From NCBI RefSeq assembly GCF_001484605.1, contig NZ_CP013747.1, positions 186,001-250,000 on the forward strand: a stretch of DNA of 64,000 nucleotides, in the 5' to 3' direction. The notes beneath the pieces were generated by a model that ran no database searches, was not told the DNA's origin, and saw nothing but the letters and a program-made list of their open reading frames with translations. The stretch is from Pseudarthrobacter sulfonivorans (GTDB taxonomy: Bacteria; Actinomycetota; Actinomycetes; Actinomycetales; Micrococcaceae). Below, piece after piece: positions 17,162-26,294 of the stretch (its first letter is position 1; every line of letters begins with the position of its first letter). Position numbers and translations under genes: made by a program.

Positions 17162-18172
17162 TCAGCCGCCATTCGTCTCAGGGCCGACGACGGCCCCACC
17201 ACAGAGGATCCGATTCGGGTTGTCGACAAAGATCGTCCGAATCGTGTCGTCTCCGTGGCCGGCGGCACGCAACTCCGGGATGACTCTTGTCGGAATCAGC
17301 TCATAGTTCCAATGGGGCGTCAGTTTCTCGTACGCTCGACGTCCATAATCGTCGCGGAAATGTTGCATCGAGCACGCCGCATCGTGGCTGACAACGACCT
17401 GAGTTGCGTAGCCGGCAGTTAGCATGTGCTTCAACGTCGACGTATAGTCCTCATACTTGCGGACGACGTCCGCGCCGATTCGATCGAACCCTACGAACGC
17501 CCCCAGATCACAGGCCCATTTCAGGTAATCCAGGTCGTCAGATTCTCCTGCGTGTCCAAGCACGACGCGCGTGAGGTCAACGCCGCCCTCTAGCAGCATC
17601 CTGACGGCGATTCGACCCGCGTCTGCGGTGCCGTTCGTGTGAACCGTGATTGGAGCACCGGTTTGTTGGTGAGCGTCAGCGACCGCTCGGGCGATCCGCT
17701 GCGTCGCCGGGTTGTCACTCTCGACAACCATCTTGATCATCCCTGCCCGCACGCCAGAGTCTCCGACGCCGTTCACGATGTCTTCGATCATCATCGCCGT
17801 GATCGGGTCGTCTCCACCCAACAGGGTCCCGGGACCTCGGAGTGCGAAGTACCGCGGCACTTCATGCATTGCATAGACACCGGTGGACACAACGATGTTT
17901 ATCTTCGTGCGGCGGGCTAGTTTGGCGATGCGGTACACGTTGCGTCCGAGCCCTAGCACGGTGCAATCGACCAGAGTCGAGAACCCAAGGTCACTCAAAC
18001 GATCAAGTAGTTCGACGGCGTGTTCTAGTTCCGCCTCCTCGTTGAATGTTTCTGGGTGCTCTGCGTAGTGCTCGGCATTCATAGTGAATATGTGCTCGTG
18101 CATGAGCGTCGCTCCGATTGCGTCACTGGCAATCGGTCCTGCTGCCGTCATGATGCTGCTTTTTGCGTTCAT
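17162..18172 (-). CDS. Phosphotriesterase-family metal hydrolase (lactonase-like)
   Basis: This 336-residue amidohydrolase-superfamily TIM barrel carries the family's metal ligands. These are HEH in ATLMHEHIFT (strand 1), a Lys in AGMIKMVVES (carbamylated bridging lysine), His in PITVHTNG, His in VVLGHAGE and Asp in VVVSHDAAC. It ends with DNPNRIL, as usual. Such enzymes hydrolyse lactones or organophosphate-like esters. Family members in catabolic operons are mostly lactonases, so ring opening of a lactone intermediate is the best guess. It is the last gene of a minus-strand operon, and its start overlaps the DUF35 stop by 4 bases. Confidence 0.85.
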   Translation of the reverse strand: MNAKSSIMTAAGPIASDAIGATLMHEHIFTMNAEHYAEHPETFNEEAELEHAVELLDRLSDLGFSTLVDCTVLGLGRNVYRIAKLARRTKINIVVSTGVYAMHEVPRYFALRGPGTLLGGDDPITAMMIEDIVNGVGDSGVRAGMIKMVVESDNPATQRIARAVADAHQQTGAPITVHTNGTADAGRIAVRMLLEGGVDLTRVVLGHAGESDDLDYLKWACDLGAFVGFDRIGADVVRKYEDYTSTLKHMLTAGYATQVVVSHDAACSMQHFRDDYGRRAYEKLTPHWNYELIPTRVIPELRAAGHGDDTIRTIFVDNPNRILCGGAVVGPETNGG

Positions 18173-18585
18173 CGTTCTTTCCTCAATCCAGCCGGGGCAA
18201 TAAACTCGGTGATCGGCTCGCCGTCCTGCGGGTCAATCTGGAGCTGCAACGGGAGCCCCAGCGCAAGATTGACTGCTCGCCAATTCACGACCCTGGAGAT
18301 AAGCCGGGGTCCCTCCACCAACTCCACGATGGAGACGTTGTAGGGGACCTTGTCGCTGAATTCGGGGATGGTCGAACGATGGTAGGTCACCCAACTGATG
18401 AGGCTCGCAGCCCCAGACGCGAGTTCCCATGCGTAGTCTTGCCCAAGGCACTCTGGGCATCGATGGCGGGGCGGAAGCCAAACGTGAGCACAGAGCATGC
18501 AGCGTTGAAATCGTAGCTCGCCGTTGCGGAGGTAGTCTGCAAAGACGACATCGACGCCACTCGCGGTTTCGAGACCTACGAACAT
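18169..18585 (-). CDS. Zn-ribbon/OB-fold DUF35 protein
   Basis: This is a 138-residue protein with an N-terminal zinc ribbon: CMLC then CPEC, separated by HVWLPPRHR. An OB-fold follows (SWVTYHRSTIPEFSDKVPYN, then VSIVELVEGPRLISRVV). This is the DUF35 family, which pairs with thiolase-fold proteins and presents or gates the acyl-CoA. With SCP-x-like partners such as Ltp2 it forms retro-aldolases. It starts inside the end of the thiolase-fold gene (10-base overlap, GGAGG site), so it is translated with its presumed partner. Confidence 0.88.
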   Translation of the reverse strand: MFVGLETASGVDVVFADYLRNGELRFQRCMLCAHVWLPPRHRCPECLGQDYAWELASGAASLISWVTYHRSTIPEFSDKVPYNVSIVELVEGPRLISRVVNWRAVNLALGLPLQLQIDPQDGEPITEFIAPAGLRKER

Positions 18586-19700
18586 GATGCCTCCAAGATC
18601 AGTGTTGAATGGGTGTGCATCACGCCGCCCTGGCCACTTACGATTACCGTGGAGGGGTTTTCCACCTGTGACCAGGACTCGCCGCGCATCTGGCGCACTC
18701 CTTCCACTACGAGTTGCCCGCCAGGCATCCCTGATTCCGACAACAACCCGCCGCTCGTGTTCATTGGAAGCGTCCCGTCCAGGTCCAACGCTCCACTAGC
18801 CGCAAATGGACCGCCCGACCCGCGTTCGCAGAAGCCATAGCTTTCAAGGGTCATCAGCGAAGTGATGGAGAAGCAGTCATAGATCTGCGCGAGACTAATG
18901 TCCGCGGGCGCGACTCCTGCCATCTCAAACGCCGCGGCCGCAGATTTTGCGGCCAGCGTGTCGGTCAGCTCGGGCCGTTGCTCGATACTCCACGACGTGT
19001 GTGCTTGCCCGAAACCGAGAACAGGCACCGGTTTGCGCGCACCGAGCTGTACGGCAGTGGCGCGTGCAGTCACGATAACCGCAGCGCCCGCATCCGAGAT
19101 GAGGCAACAATCACTCCGCCGTAGAGGATCGACGATGAATCCCTCGGCCTGATGCTCCTCTACAGTAAGAAGCTTCCGAAGCTGGGCCCCGGGATTGCTG
19201 GCACCGTACTTGCGAGTTACGGCGGCAATCGCGCCAAGCTGAGCGCTCGTGGTGCCCCACAACTCCATGTGCCTTCGGGCGACCATCGCATAGCCAGCAG
19301 CGATCCCAGACCAACCAAACCTGGAAGAGTCTCCCCATTCGCGGTCGTACGGTCTTTTACCTGACCGCGGAATGTCGCCCATCACGACAACGGCAATGCT
19401 GCACATCCCTGCGTCGATCGCAAGCGCCGCCATGCCGATCATGCTGACCATCGACGCGCCGCCCTGGTCCACAGACATCGCGACCCGGGGCGCCACCCCG
19501 ATTGACTCGCTAACTGCCTGACTGAACATGCTGGACGGAGCTGAACTTGGCAACTTTGCAAAGACTCCATCAATGGACCGTGGGTCAATGCCGGCATCCG
19601 CAACCGCCCCGGCGATCGCATCTGTGCAGAGCGAAAGTGGAGTCGCGCCCTGGAGGTTACCCGAAGGTGTCATCGCTGCGCCGATAATTGTCGCGCTCAT
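18576..19700 (-). CDS. Thiolase-fold (SCP-x/Ltp2-like) protein without catalytic Cys
   Basis: This 374-residue thiolase-fold protein opens MSATIIGAAMTPSGNLQG. Where true thiolases have the nucleophilic Cys (xxCGSG) it reads SVDQGGASMVSMIG, so a Claisen condensation or thiolysis with a Cys acyl-enzyme is unlikely. It keeps SLAQIYDCFSITSLMTLES, NTSGGLLSESGMPGG and VSGQGGVMHTHSTLILE, all typical of the lipid-transfer-protein/SCP-x-thiolase subgroup. With a DUF35 partner, the known precedent is Ltp2-type aldolase cleaving a beta-hydroxyacyl-CoA. Upstream hydratase and CoA-transferase genes would supply such a substrate (inference). Confidence 0.85.
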   Translation of the reverse strand: MSATIIGAAMTPSGNLQGATPLSLCTDAIAGAVADAGIDPRSIDGVFAKLPSSAPSSMFSQAVSESIGVAPRVAMSVDQGGASMVSMIGMAALAIDAGMCSIAVVVMGDIPRSGKRPYDREWGDSSRFGWSGIAAGYAMVARRHMELWGTTSAQLGAIAAVTRKYGASNPGAQLRKLLTVEEHQAEGFIVDPLRRSDCCLISDAGAAVIVTARATAVQLGARKPVPVLGFGQAHTSWSIEQRPELTDTLAAKSAAAAFEMAGVAPADISLAQIYDCFSITSLMTLESYGFCERGSGGPFAASGALDLDGTLPMNTSGGLLSESGMPGGQLVVEGVRQMRGESWSQVENPSTVIVSGQGGVMHTHSTLILEASCS

Positions 19701-20896
19701 CGGATTATCCCATCGGCCATCAGCTGATCAATTTCTGACGCGGTCATCCCGAGAGAAGCACTCAACACCTGGCGAGTGTCCGCCCCAAGCGCATGGCTGG
19801 CTTCAATCGGTACCCGCTCCTCTCCCTCGAAGCGAAGCGGCGAGTGCGGGACAACTACGTCGCCGTAGATCGGGTGTTGCAAGTCCTGGAGTGCCCCTCT
19901 GGCACGAAGACTCGGATCTGCAAGCACATCGGAGAGTTCGCGCACAGGACCGGAAGGAACACCGCTTCTCCTCAACTTCTCAAAGACTTCATCTCTGGTC
20001 CTGGTGCGAGTCCATGACTCAACTAGCTCGTCGACTTCGTCCATGTGGTCGATACGCGCGGCGGCTGTGGCGAAACGCGGGTCCTGGCAGAGCTCGGGCA
20101 TGCCCATAAGTTCACACATCGAAACCCAATGCCGCTCCGCCACGACGATGATCGCGACGAAACCATCAGTTGTCGTGTAGACGTTGTAAGGGCTCACAGC
20201 GAGACCCCCATGACGATTTGCCGTGCGCGGCGATGGTAGTTGCACTTCGTCATACAGCATTCCGATGTTCGAGGCCATCGAAGGAATCACTGAATCAAGC
20301 ATCGCGATATCAAGGTGTGCGCCGTCCCCCGTTCGCCGCTGGCGGAGTAGCGCCGTGATAATAGCCGCATAAAGGTGAATTCCGCCAGAGAAGTCAGCTA
20401 CAGCGGGTCCCGCCTTGACGGGTGGGCGATCGGGAAAACCAGTAATCGACATAACGCCTGACATGGCTTGAATAGTCAGGTCCATTGCGGGAACGTCAGA
20501 CAATGCACTTACCTGCCCGAACCCACTACCTGACGCATACACGAGGCGGGGGTACTTTTCTCTCATCGCTCGTGCGCCAAGCCCAAGACGCTCCGCGGCA
20601 CCAGGTCGAAAGTTTTCAACGAATACATCCACGTCCGCCGTAAGTCGAACGACGATCTCGCGTCCCGCGGGCGTTCGCACGTCGATCGCTAGGCTCTTCT
20701 TATTGGAATTCAGCATTGCGAATGGAACGCCATGCGAGCGGGATACCTCTCCGCGAGCACGGAGGTGCTCGCCACCGATGGGTTCGATCTTGATGACTTC
20801 GGCGCCGCTCAACGCCATAAGTAGAGTGGCATACGGCGCATTATAGATCTGTCCCATATCGAGCACACGAACACCTTGTAATGGAAGTTCCGGCAT
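19697..20896 (-). CDS. CaiB/BaiF family CoA-transferase
   Basis: This 399-residue class III CoA-transferase swaps CoA between carboxylic acids. It shows LQGVRVLDMGQIYNAPYA, GAEVIKIEPIGGEHLR, NSNKKSLAIDVRTPAGRE, VFVENFRPGAAERLGLG and VPAMDLTIQAMSGVMS; the Asp there aligns with the catalytic aspartate of formyl-CoA transferase. The ATG at 20896 has GGAAGG upstream. Its end overlaps the thiolase-fold start by 4 bases. It would activate the imported acid to a CoA thioester for the hydratase and aldolase-like pair; substrate unknown. Confidence 0.9.
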   Translation of the reverse strand: MPELPLQGVRVLDMGQIYNAPYATLLMALSGAEVIKIEPIGGEHLRARGEVSRSHGVPFAMLNSNKKSLAIDVRTPAGREIVVRLTADVDVFVENFRPGAAERLGLGARAMREKYPRLVYASGSGFGQVSALSDVPAMDLTIQAMSGVMSITGFPDRPPVKAGPAVADFSGGIHLYAAIITALLRQRRTGDGAHLDIAMLDSVIPSMASNIGMLYDEVQLPSPRTANRHGGLAVSPYNVYTTTDGFVAIIVVAERHWVSMCELMGMPELCQDPRFATAAARIDHMDEVDELVESWTRTRTRDEVFEKLRRSGVPSGPVRELSDVLADPSLRARGALQDLQHPIYGDVVVPHSPLRFEGEERVPIEASHALGADTRQVLSASLGMTASEIDQLMADGIIR

Positions 20897-20901
20897 TTTC
20901 T

Positions 20902-21678
20902 CTACCTTCCGCCAAACACTGCGGGCCGACGTTCGGCGAACGCCTTAGGCCCCTCAACTGCATCTTCCGAAGTCTGGAGTATCCGTTGCAGCACCTGTTC
21001 CAGACGCAACCCGGAAGCCAGGTCCATTGACCGTGACCTAACTGCTAGCTCCTTTGTGGCCTGGACAGCCAAGGGTGCATTCGCAGCAATCTGTCGAGCG
21101 ATCTCAAGGCTTCTCTCCATTAGTCGGGCCCTGTCAACAACCTCATTGATCAGCCCCCATTCGAGAGCCTTTGACGCATCTATGGGCTCGCCAGTGAGAA
21201 GCATCTCCATTGCTCTGGGGTAGGACACGTTGTCGATTACCCGCTGTGTCGCCCCATTACCCGGTAGAACACCACGCTTCACCTCGCTGAGCCCGAACGT
21301 CGCATCGTGGCAGGCTATCCGGATGTCAGTCGCAAATAGCATCGTCAGTCCCCCGCCAAGACAGTAGCCATTAACGGCGGCAATAACTGGCTTCCATATC
21401 TCCAGTCCGCGGTTCAGCAGCTGATCCTTTTGGGTAAGCCATAAGTCATGCAGTTCGGGTGGCGCGGGAACCAGGTCCTTCAGGTCCGCACCAGCAGAAA
21501 ATGCCTTTTCGCCGGCCCCTGTTATTACAGCAACTCGAATCGCATGATCATCACGGACACGGATCCATACTTCCGACAACTGCTTGTATGCTTCTGCGTC
21601 GAAAGCATTCATTCGTTCCGGACGATTCATCACGATGGTGGCGATGCCGTCGTCTGAGACGGTCAAGTCGATACTCAA
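20902..21678 (-). CDS. Enoyl-CoA hydratase/isomerase family protein
   Basis: This 258-residue crotonase-fold protein has FSAGADLKDL (oxyanion hole), VNGYCLGGGLTMLFATDIRI and FGLSEVKRGVLPGNGATQRV, so at least the first catalytic Glu is retained. I place the start at a TTG (21678), about 8 bases after AAAGGAAA, giving the normal N-terminus LSIDLTVSDDGIATIVM. An ATG at 21696 overlapping the ABC gene is the alternative. It probably hydrates an unsaturated acyl-CoA to the beta-hydroxyacyl-CoA cleaved by the downstream pair (inference). Confidence 0.85.
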   Translation of the reverse strand: MSIDLTVSDDGIATIVMNRPERMNAFDAEAYKQLSEVWIRVRDDHAIRVAVITGAGEKAFSAGADLKDLVPAPPELHDLWLTQKDQLLNRGLEIWKPVIAAVNGYCLGGGLTMLFATDIRIACHDATFGLSEVKRGVLPGNGATQRVIDNVSYPRAMEMLLTGEPIDASKALEWGLINEVVDRARLMERSLEIARQIAANAPLAVQATKELAVRSRSMDLASGLRLEQVLQRILQTSEDAVEGPKAFAERRPAVFGGR

Positions 21679-21682
21679 GTGT

Positions 21683-22438
21683 CTATTTCCTTTCATTGTT
21701 CGGCTCGCCGGTGTAGAGAACGCCAGCGGTCTGACGATCGAGATCCTCTGCTGCCCCCGACCATCGGATAGTGCCATCGCGGAGAACATGGAGCCGATCA
21801 CATGCGCGTTGAGCCGCGGAGAAGTTTTGCTCAACTAGGAGAACAGTCAGACCGCTGCCGCGGAGGGTGATAAGCGCTTCGACTAGTTCATTGACCAACT
21901 TCGGGGACAACCCCGCCGTTGGTTCATCCAGCATGAGCACTCGAGGACGGGATATGAGCCCTCGGCCAACCGCGAGCATCTGGCGCTGTCCCCCAGAAAG
22001 GTTTCCAGCGAGTTCAGCAGCACGGCCCCTGAGTGCGGGAAATAACTCCAGCACCTCGCCCATCGCATTCGCGAAGGACGTGTCCTTCGTCCCTGTAGAC
22101 CATGCCGCGCGAAGGTTCCGTTCGATGGTCATTTCGGCGATGACTGCGTGAGTTTGCGGTACCAGCGCGACACCGCGTCTGCGAAGCGTCGATGGGCGGT
22201 GCTGGCGTCGTTTCACACCGTTGAATGAGTACGAACCGGTGATTGGCAGGTGACCCGCTAATGCCAGAAGGAGGGTGGTCTTTCCGGCGCCGTTCGGTCC
22301 AAGGATCCCTACGCTTGCACCAACAGGTACGGAGAAGGAAACATCCCTCACAGCCACCGCCTGTCCGTAGTACGCGGACATGCGGTCGACCGCCAGTGCT
22401 TCATGAGACTTGATCTGCTCGCGCACTAAAGATTCCAT
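21683..22438 (-). CDS. livF: Liv-type ABC transporter ATP-binding protein (LivF-like)
   Basis: This is a 251-residue ATPase of the branched-chain amino acid/amide (HAAT) importer class. Walker A is GPNGAGKTTLL, the signature NLSGGQRQML, and Walker B VLMLDEPTAGLSP. A Q-loop and switch His region (LLVEQNF) are present. Its ATG at 22438 overlaps the stop of the LivG-like gene. With the LivG, LivM, LivH and receptor genes it makes a complete importer. In this class substrates are amino acids, amides or aromatic and other organic acids; here the neighbours favour an organic acid. Confidence 0.9.
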   Translation of the reverse strand: MESLVREQIKSHEALAVDRMSAYYGQAVAVRDVSFSVPVGASVGILGPNGAGKTTLLLALAGHLPITGSYSFNGVKRRQHRPSTLRRRGVALVPQTHAVIAEMTIERNLRAAWSTGTKDTSFANAMGEVLELFPALRGRAAELAGNLSGGQRQMLAVGRGLISRPRVLMLDEPTAGLSPKLVNELVEALITLRGSGLTVLLVEQNFSAAQRACDRLHVLRDGTIRWSGAAEDLDRQTAGVLYTGEPNNERK

Positions 22439-23214
22439 CACTCCCCCAAATATCGTTCTCGGACCACACTCGCGCCAAGCACTTCGTATGAAGTGCCTTC
22501 GAGGAGCGGACGTCCCATATCCATCGCGAGCACGCGATCAGCGAGTGCGCGCACTTGATCGAGCTGATGCTCGACAAGCAGCACGGCTGTTCCGGAGTCG
22601 CGCAACCGCGCGATCTCGACTGCGAGCACCTCTTGTTCAACAGCCGACAAGCCAGCAAAGGGCTCGTCGAGCAAGGCGATTGCGCTACCGGAGTAGATCA
22701 CGCGCGCGACCTCGACCAATCTCTGCTCGCCAAGGCTGAGGGAACTCGCAGGCGTTCCAGGAGACGCTCTTACCCCGACCTCCTCGAGCGCCTCGCATGC
22801 ACGCGCAAATCGATCGCGAGACCCCTTCTGTTGCGCAGGACCCCCGAAGGCTTCGAACCAACGTTTGTAGACCAGTTGCCACAGTGATCCAAGGCACACG
22901 TTCTCGGCCACCGTTAACTCCGGCACGAGGCGCGGCGTCTGAAAGGTTCGACTGATGCCCACTGATACCCTTCGACGCGAGGGTAGCCGTGTGAGGTCAG
23001 TCACGGACCCACGAGACTGCAACTCGATTGACCCGGATGAGAGCGGCACGAAGCCCGTTAGGGCGTTGATCAACGTGCTTTTCCCGGCACCGTTGGGACC
23101 GATGACAGCGATGATTTGTCCCGAATCGACATCCAAGTCGATGCCTTCGACAGCAACATTGCCCCCGAAGTTGACGCTAACGCCGCGCGCTCTAAGTTGA
23201 ATGGTGTCGCTCAT
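22438..23214 (-). CDS. livG: Liv-type ABC transporter ATP-binding protein (LivG-like)
   Basis: This 258-residue ATPase has Walker A GPNGAGKSTLIN, signature SSLSLGEQRLVEVAR (LSLGEQ form) and Walker B ALLDEPFAGLS. It also has the LivG-specific insertion GISRTFQTPRLVPELTVAEN. It partners the LivF-like subunit. Its start overlaps the end of the LivM-like permease gene by 4 bases, so the importer genes are translationally coupled. Confidence 0.9.
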   Translation of the reverse strand: MSDTIQLRARGVSVNFGGNVAVEGIDLDVDSGQIIAVIGPNGAGKSTLINALTGFVPLSSGSIELQSRGSVTDLTRLPSRRRVSVGISRTFQTPRLVPELTVAENVCLGSLWQLVYKRWFEAFGGPAQQKGSRDRFARACEALEEVGVRASPGTPASSLSLGEQRLVEVARVIYSGSAIALLDEPFAGLSAVEQEVLAVEIARLRDSGTAVLLVEHQLDQVRALADRVLAMDMGRPLLEGTSYEVLGASVVRERYLGE

Positions 23215-24170
23215 AAGCGCACGAGCTCCTCTCGAGGCGTCGCCCTATCTCTTCTCAGGTAACTGAATGGGTTTAGTTGCCGTAGGCCGCCCGGGAGGAA
23301 GAGACCAACCAGCATGAGCACAGCACCGTAGAACACCAGCCGGTAGTCAGCGAATCCGCGGAAAAGTTCGGGGAGAGCTATGACCACGACCGATCCGAGG
23401 ATCGGGGCGAACCGCCAGCCACGGCCACCAATGATCGGTATCGCAATCAGTTGAATAGCTACAGCTAAAGAGAACTGATCAGGACCGGCGTAACGGACCA
23501 ATTGGACCGCAAACATCCCGGCGATCGTCACTGGAATCGAGCTAATCGCCAAGACGATCATTCGAATGGAACCAATCGAGAGTCCAAACGACTGCGCAGC
23601 GACCGGGTCGTATGAGGTTGCCAGCAGTGCGTGGCCTAAGGGAGAATCCCGGAGCGTCGCCTGGAAGAAGTATGCGATGACAAGCACTAGCGCTGCCGTG
23701 ACGATCACTTGTTGCGCGCCCTCAAACCCGGGAAGACCACTCCGGAGGATCCCCGATATACCCGAATACCCGCCAGTGAGTTCGGTCGCAGTGACGATGA
23801 CCACTGTAGAGATCATCGCGACCGCGAGAGTCACTATCGCGAAGTAGTATCCGGCGATTCGCAGCGTCACCAGCGCAATCAAGATCGCAACGATTACAGA
23901 AAGCACAATCGGCAGGAGAACGACCACTGGTCCTGGCGCCACCGGCGCTAACCTGGCCCAACCGTATGCCCCGATCGCGAAGAACGTCACATGCCCCAGC
24001 GACACCAACCCGCTGTAGCCAACGAGAACGTTCAAACCGATTCCCGCCAGTGCGAAAATAGTTGTCAACCCAAGCACTTGTTGCTGGAACGAGCCTAAAA
24101 AGTAGGAACTAACCAGGATGACCACGAAGAGGCCGATCCCCTCGGACAAATACCGCAGCTGTAATGGCAT
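23211..24170 (-). CDS. livM: Liv-type ABC transporter permease (LivM-like)
   Basis: This is a 319-residue integral membrane protein with about ten hydrophobic segments. It includes the conserved LivM motif ALAGIGLNVLVGYSGLVSLG (about residue 40), then HVTFFAIGAYGWA and, near the C-terminus, VVIALPELFRGFADYRLVFY. The ATG at 24170 follows AAAGG; an upstream run of Arg/Ser codons from 24260 is not part of the protein. It pairs with LivH to form the channel. Confidence 0.88.
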   Translation of the reverse strand: MPLQLRYLSEGIGLFVVILVSSYFLGSFQQQVLGLTTIFALAGIGLNVLVGYSGLVSLGHVTFFAIGAYGWARLAPVAPGPVVVLLPIVLSVIVAILIALVTLRIAGYYFAIVTLAVAMISTVVIVTATELTGGYSGISGILRSGLPGFEGAQQVIVTAALVLVIAYFFQATLRDSPLGHALLATSYDPVAAQSFGLSIGSIRMIVLAISSIPVTIAGMFAVQLVRYAGPDQFSLAVAIQLIAIPIIGGRGWRFAPILGSVVVIALPELFRGFADYRLVFYGAVLMLVGLFLPGGLRQLNPFSYLRRDRATPREELVRL

Positions 24171-24174
24171 CTGA

Positions 24175-25059
24175 TCAAACCTTTCGGGTTGCCACTGAGC
24201 GAGCCGACAGGATGCCAGCCGGCAGGAGCACGATGACGATGATGATGACGAGCGGCGCAATGAGTTGTCGCGCGGATGTGCCCAAGTATCGGGCGGCGTA
24301 GGTCTCGGCCAGCCCCAAAATTATGCCGCCAAGGATCGCCCCCATTGGGCGTCTCAGCCCGCCGATCATGGCCGCAGCGAAGCCGCTTATCGTCAACGCG
24401 AGCCCCATCGTTGAATGGACCAATATCACACTGCCCAACAGACAGCCGCCTATCGCGGCGACGACACCAGCGAGGAGCCAACTGACTACGGTGAGCCGTC
24501 CTACTGCAACCCCACTAAGCCGCGCAGCTTCGACGTCGAATGACATCGCCTGCATCTGAATCCCCACGTTTGTATGCCGGTAGAAGGCTGCGAGCAGGAT
24601 GAAAACGACTGCGGCCACCACGACTATTGCGACGTAGTCATAACTCAGATGGAATTCGCCAATCGCAATTCCTTCTCCAAACATCGGGCTCACGACGGAG
24701 TACGTCTGATCTCCGAGCAACACCCCAGTTAGATTGGCGAGAAGAATCGAGAGTCCGACGGTAGCCAGAATGATGAGATCGATGTCTCGTCTCCGGGACT
24801 TGGCGCTCCGCATGAATAGCAGGCCAACGACAAAAGAGACGGCGAGGACGATGAGGGATGCGCCCAGAGAGGCGAGGATGAAGTTCTCGCCTCTCTGGGT
24901 CTGAACTGCGACAAACAGGGCAGCGATCATGACGAACTCGCCCTGGCCGAAGTTCAGTACTCCCGTACCGCTAAACAATGCGGAGATGCCGGAGCCGACG
25001 AGCGCATAAGCGGCTCCGATGCATAATCCGACCAAAGTGAAATACAGGAGTTCGGTCAT
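24175..25059 (-). CDS. livH: Liv-type ABC transporter permease (LivH-like)
   Basis: This 294-residue permease opens MTELLYFTLVGLCIGAAYAL and contains SGISALFSGTGVLNFGQGEF, the LivH signature, and IIGLRRP-like conserved turns (AAMIGGLRRPMGAILGGIIL). It has seven to eight predicted membrane segments. The start lies three bases after the receptor gene's stop, and there is GGAG-like sequence within that gene's end. The region upstream, up to 25206, is a shadow of the receptor gene. Confidence 0.88.
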   Translation of the reverse strand: MTELLYFTLVGLCIGAAYALVGSGISALFSGTGVLNFGQGEFVMIAALFVAVQTQRGENFILASLGASLIVLAVSFVVGLLFMRSAKSRRRDIDLIILATVGLSILLANLTGVLLGDQTYSVVSPMFGEGIAIGEFHLSYDYVAIVVVAAVVFILLAAFYRHTNVGIQMQAMSFDVEAARLSGVAVGRLTVVSWLLAGVVAAIGGCLLGSVILVHSTMGLALTISGFAAAMIGGLRRPMGAILGGIILGLAETYAARYLGTSARQLIAPLVIIIVIVLLPAGILSARSVATRKV

Positions 25060-25061
25060 GA

Positions 25062-26237
25062 TTACTCCGCGACGCGTTCTGGGACTCCGTCTGTCCAGAC
25101 GAAGTAGGAAAGGTCCGCGCCCTTTAGAGCCCTGTGGGATGGCAGATCCCACGCGCTGTCCACTCTTCCTGTAGCAAGGCCGGGAACGACGTTCTTCAAC
25201 AGCCATGCCTGAACTTGCTCGCGAGTGGTAGCTCCTGCCTCAACCGCCATTGCAAACACACTCACCGCGTCGTAAGCCATCGCTGCAACAAAGTCGGGAT
25301 CTTCGTCCGGATGTTTGGCACTCCATACGTCGATGAATGCTTGCGCCTCGGGCTTCTCGTCATCGAGGCCTTGTTGGAAGAACAGTCCGTCGGCAGCCGC
25401 GCCTGCGACCACGCCTACCGAGGGATCTGAACTTGAGACGTTCCCGAACACCGGAACTGACCACTGGATCTGCTGCAACCCCTGCATCGCTGCCGCATAC
25501 GGAGACCCGAACGTGAACATCGCAATAAGATCCGGATCGCTATCCCGAAGCTTCGAGAGTTGGGGAGTCAAGTTGGACGCCCCAGGCTCAAAGGTTGCGT
25601 CGCCAACAATCTCAAGCCCGGCCTCGGGGAGCATACGGTCCAGCGCCGCCTTCGAGCCCGTGCCGTAAGCGCCAGTATCCGTCATAATTGCAATTCGGGA
25701 GAACCCACGGTCCTCCGCGAAAGCGATCAAGCCCAAGATCTGCTCTGAGTCCGGAGGATTGATCTGGTATTGGAACGGACTGCTGATCGCGTCGCTCGCG
25801 GCGACGACCATCTCTGGGATCCCCGAGGCCTCCACAGGACCGGCCTGAGCGAGCGCAACCGGAGACGATGCCGCACCGATCAGTCCGAGGACACCGCGTT
25901 CGTCCATCAGGTTGACCAGGGTAACCGCTTCATTCGGGTTGTTTGCGTCGTCCTCAACAAAGAGCTCGATCATTCGACCATCCACACCACCGGCTTCATT
26001 GATCTCTGCTGCACGGAGTTCCGCGCCGTTCTTCATCAGCGCCCCGGTCCGTGCTGCCGGGCCAGACAGTGGAACGGCCACTCCGATGCGAATGGGATCG
26101 GACGATGATGGCCGTTCTGCCCCCTGCGCATTGCTTACCTGTGCGGCAGTACATCCCGACAGGACGAGGGCTGCTGTCACAGCCACTCCGATACTTCCCA
26201 AGGCCAAGCGGCCCCGCGCCATTGCTAGAGACACCAT
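25062..26237 (-). CDS. Liv-type substrate-binding lipoprotein
   Basis: This 391-residue periplasmic-binding-type receptor has a lipoprotein signal. A hydrophobic stretch ending LVLSGCTAAQ places the lipidated Cys near residue 27. Mature motifs are IRIGVAVPLSGPAARTGALM, GAELRAAEINEAGGVDGRMI, LVNLMDERGVLGLIGAASSP and RIAIMTDTGAYGTG. The ATG at 26237 follows GGAAGGAACAG. It captures the transported acid for the LivHMGF channel. Ligand is unknown. Confidence 0.9.
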   Translation of the reverse strand: MVSLAMARGRLALGSIGVAVTAALVLSGCTAAQVSNAQGAERPSSSDPIRIGVAVPLSGPAARTGALMKNGAELRAAEINEAGGVDGRMIELFVEDDANNPNEAVTLVNLMDERGVLGLIGAASSPVALAQAGPVEASGIPEMVVAASDAISSPFQYQINPPDSEQILGLIAFAEDRGFSRIAIMTDTGAYGTGSKAALDRMLPEAGLEIVGDATFEPGASNLTPQLSKLRDSDPDLIAMFTFGSPYAAAMQGLQQIQWSVPVFGNVSSSDPSVGVVAGAAADGLFFQQGLDDEKPEAQAFIDVWSAKHPDEDPDFVAAMAYDAVSVFAMAVEAGATTREQVQAWLLKNVVPGLATGRVDSAWDLPSHRALKGADLSYFVWTDGVPERVAE

Positions 26238-26294
26238 TTCTGTTCCTTCCGTTCTAATGGGCACGAGCGCGGGCGCGCTCGGCTAACGCCGCAC

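Noticed and set aside
20890..20910. CTACCTTCCG as another TetR operator copy near 20900
   Set aside because: On the coding strand it is simply the GGAAGG ribosome site of the CaiB gene, with no palindrome or GATTAC tail.
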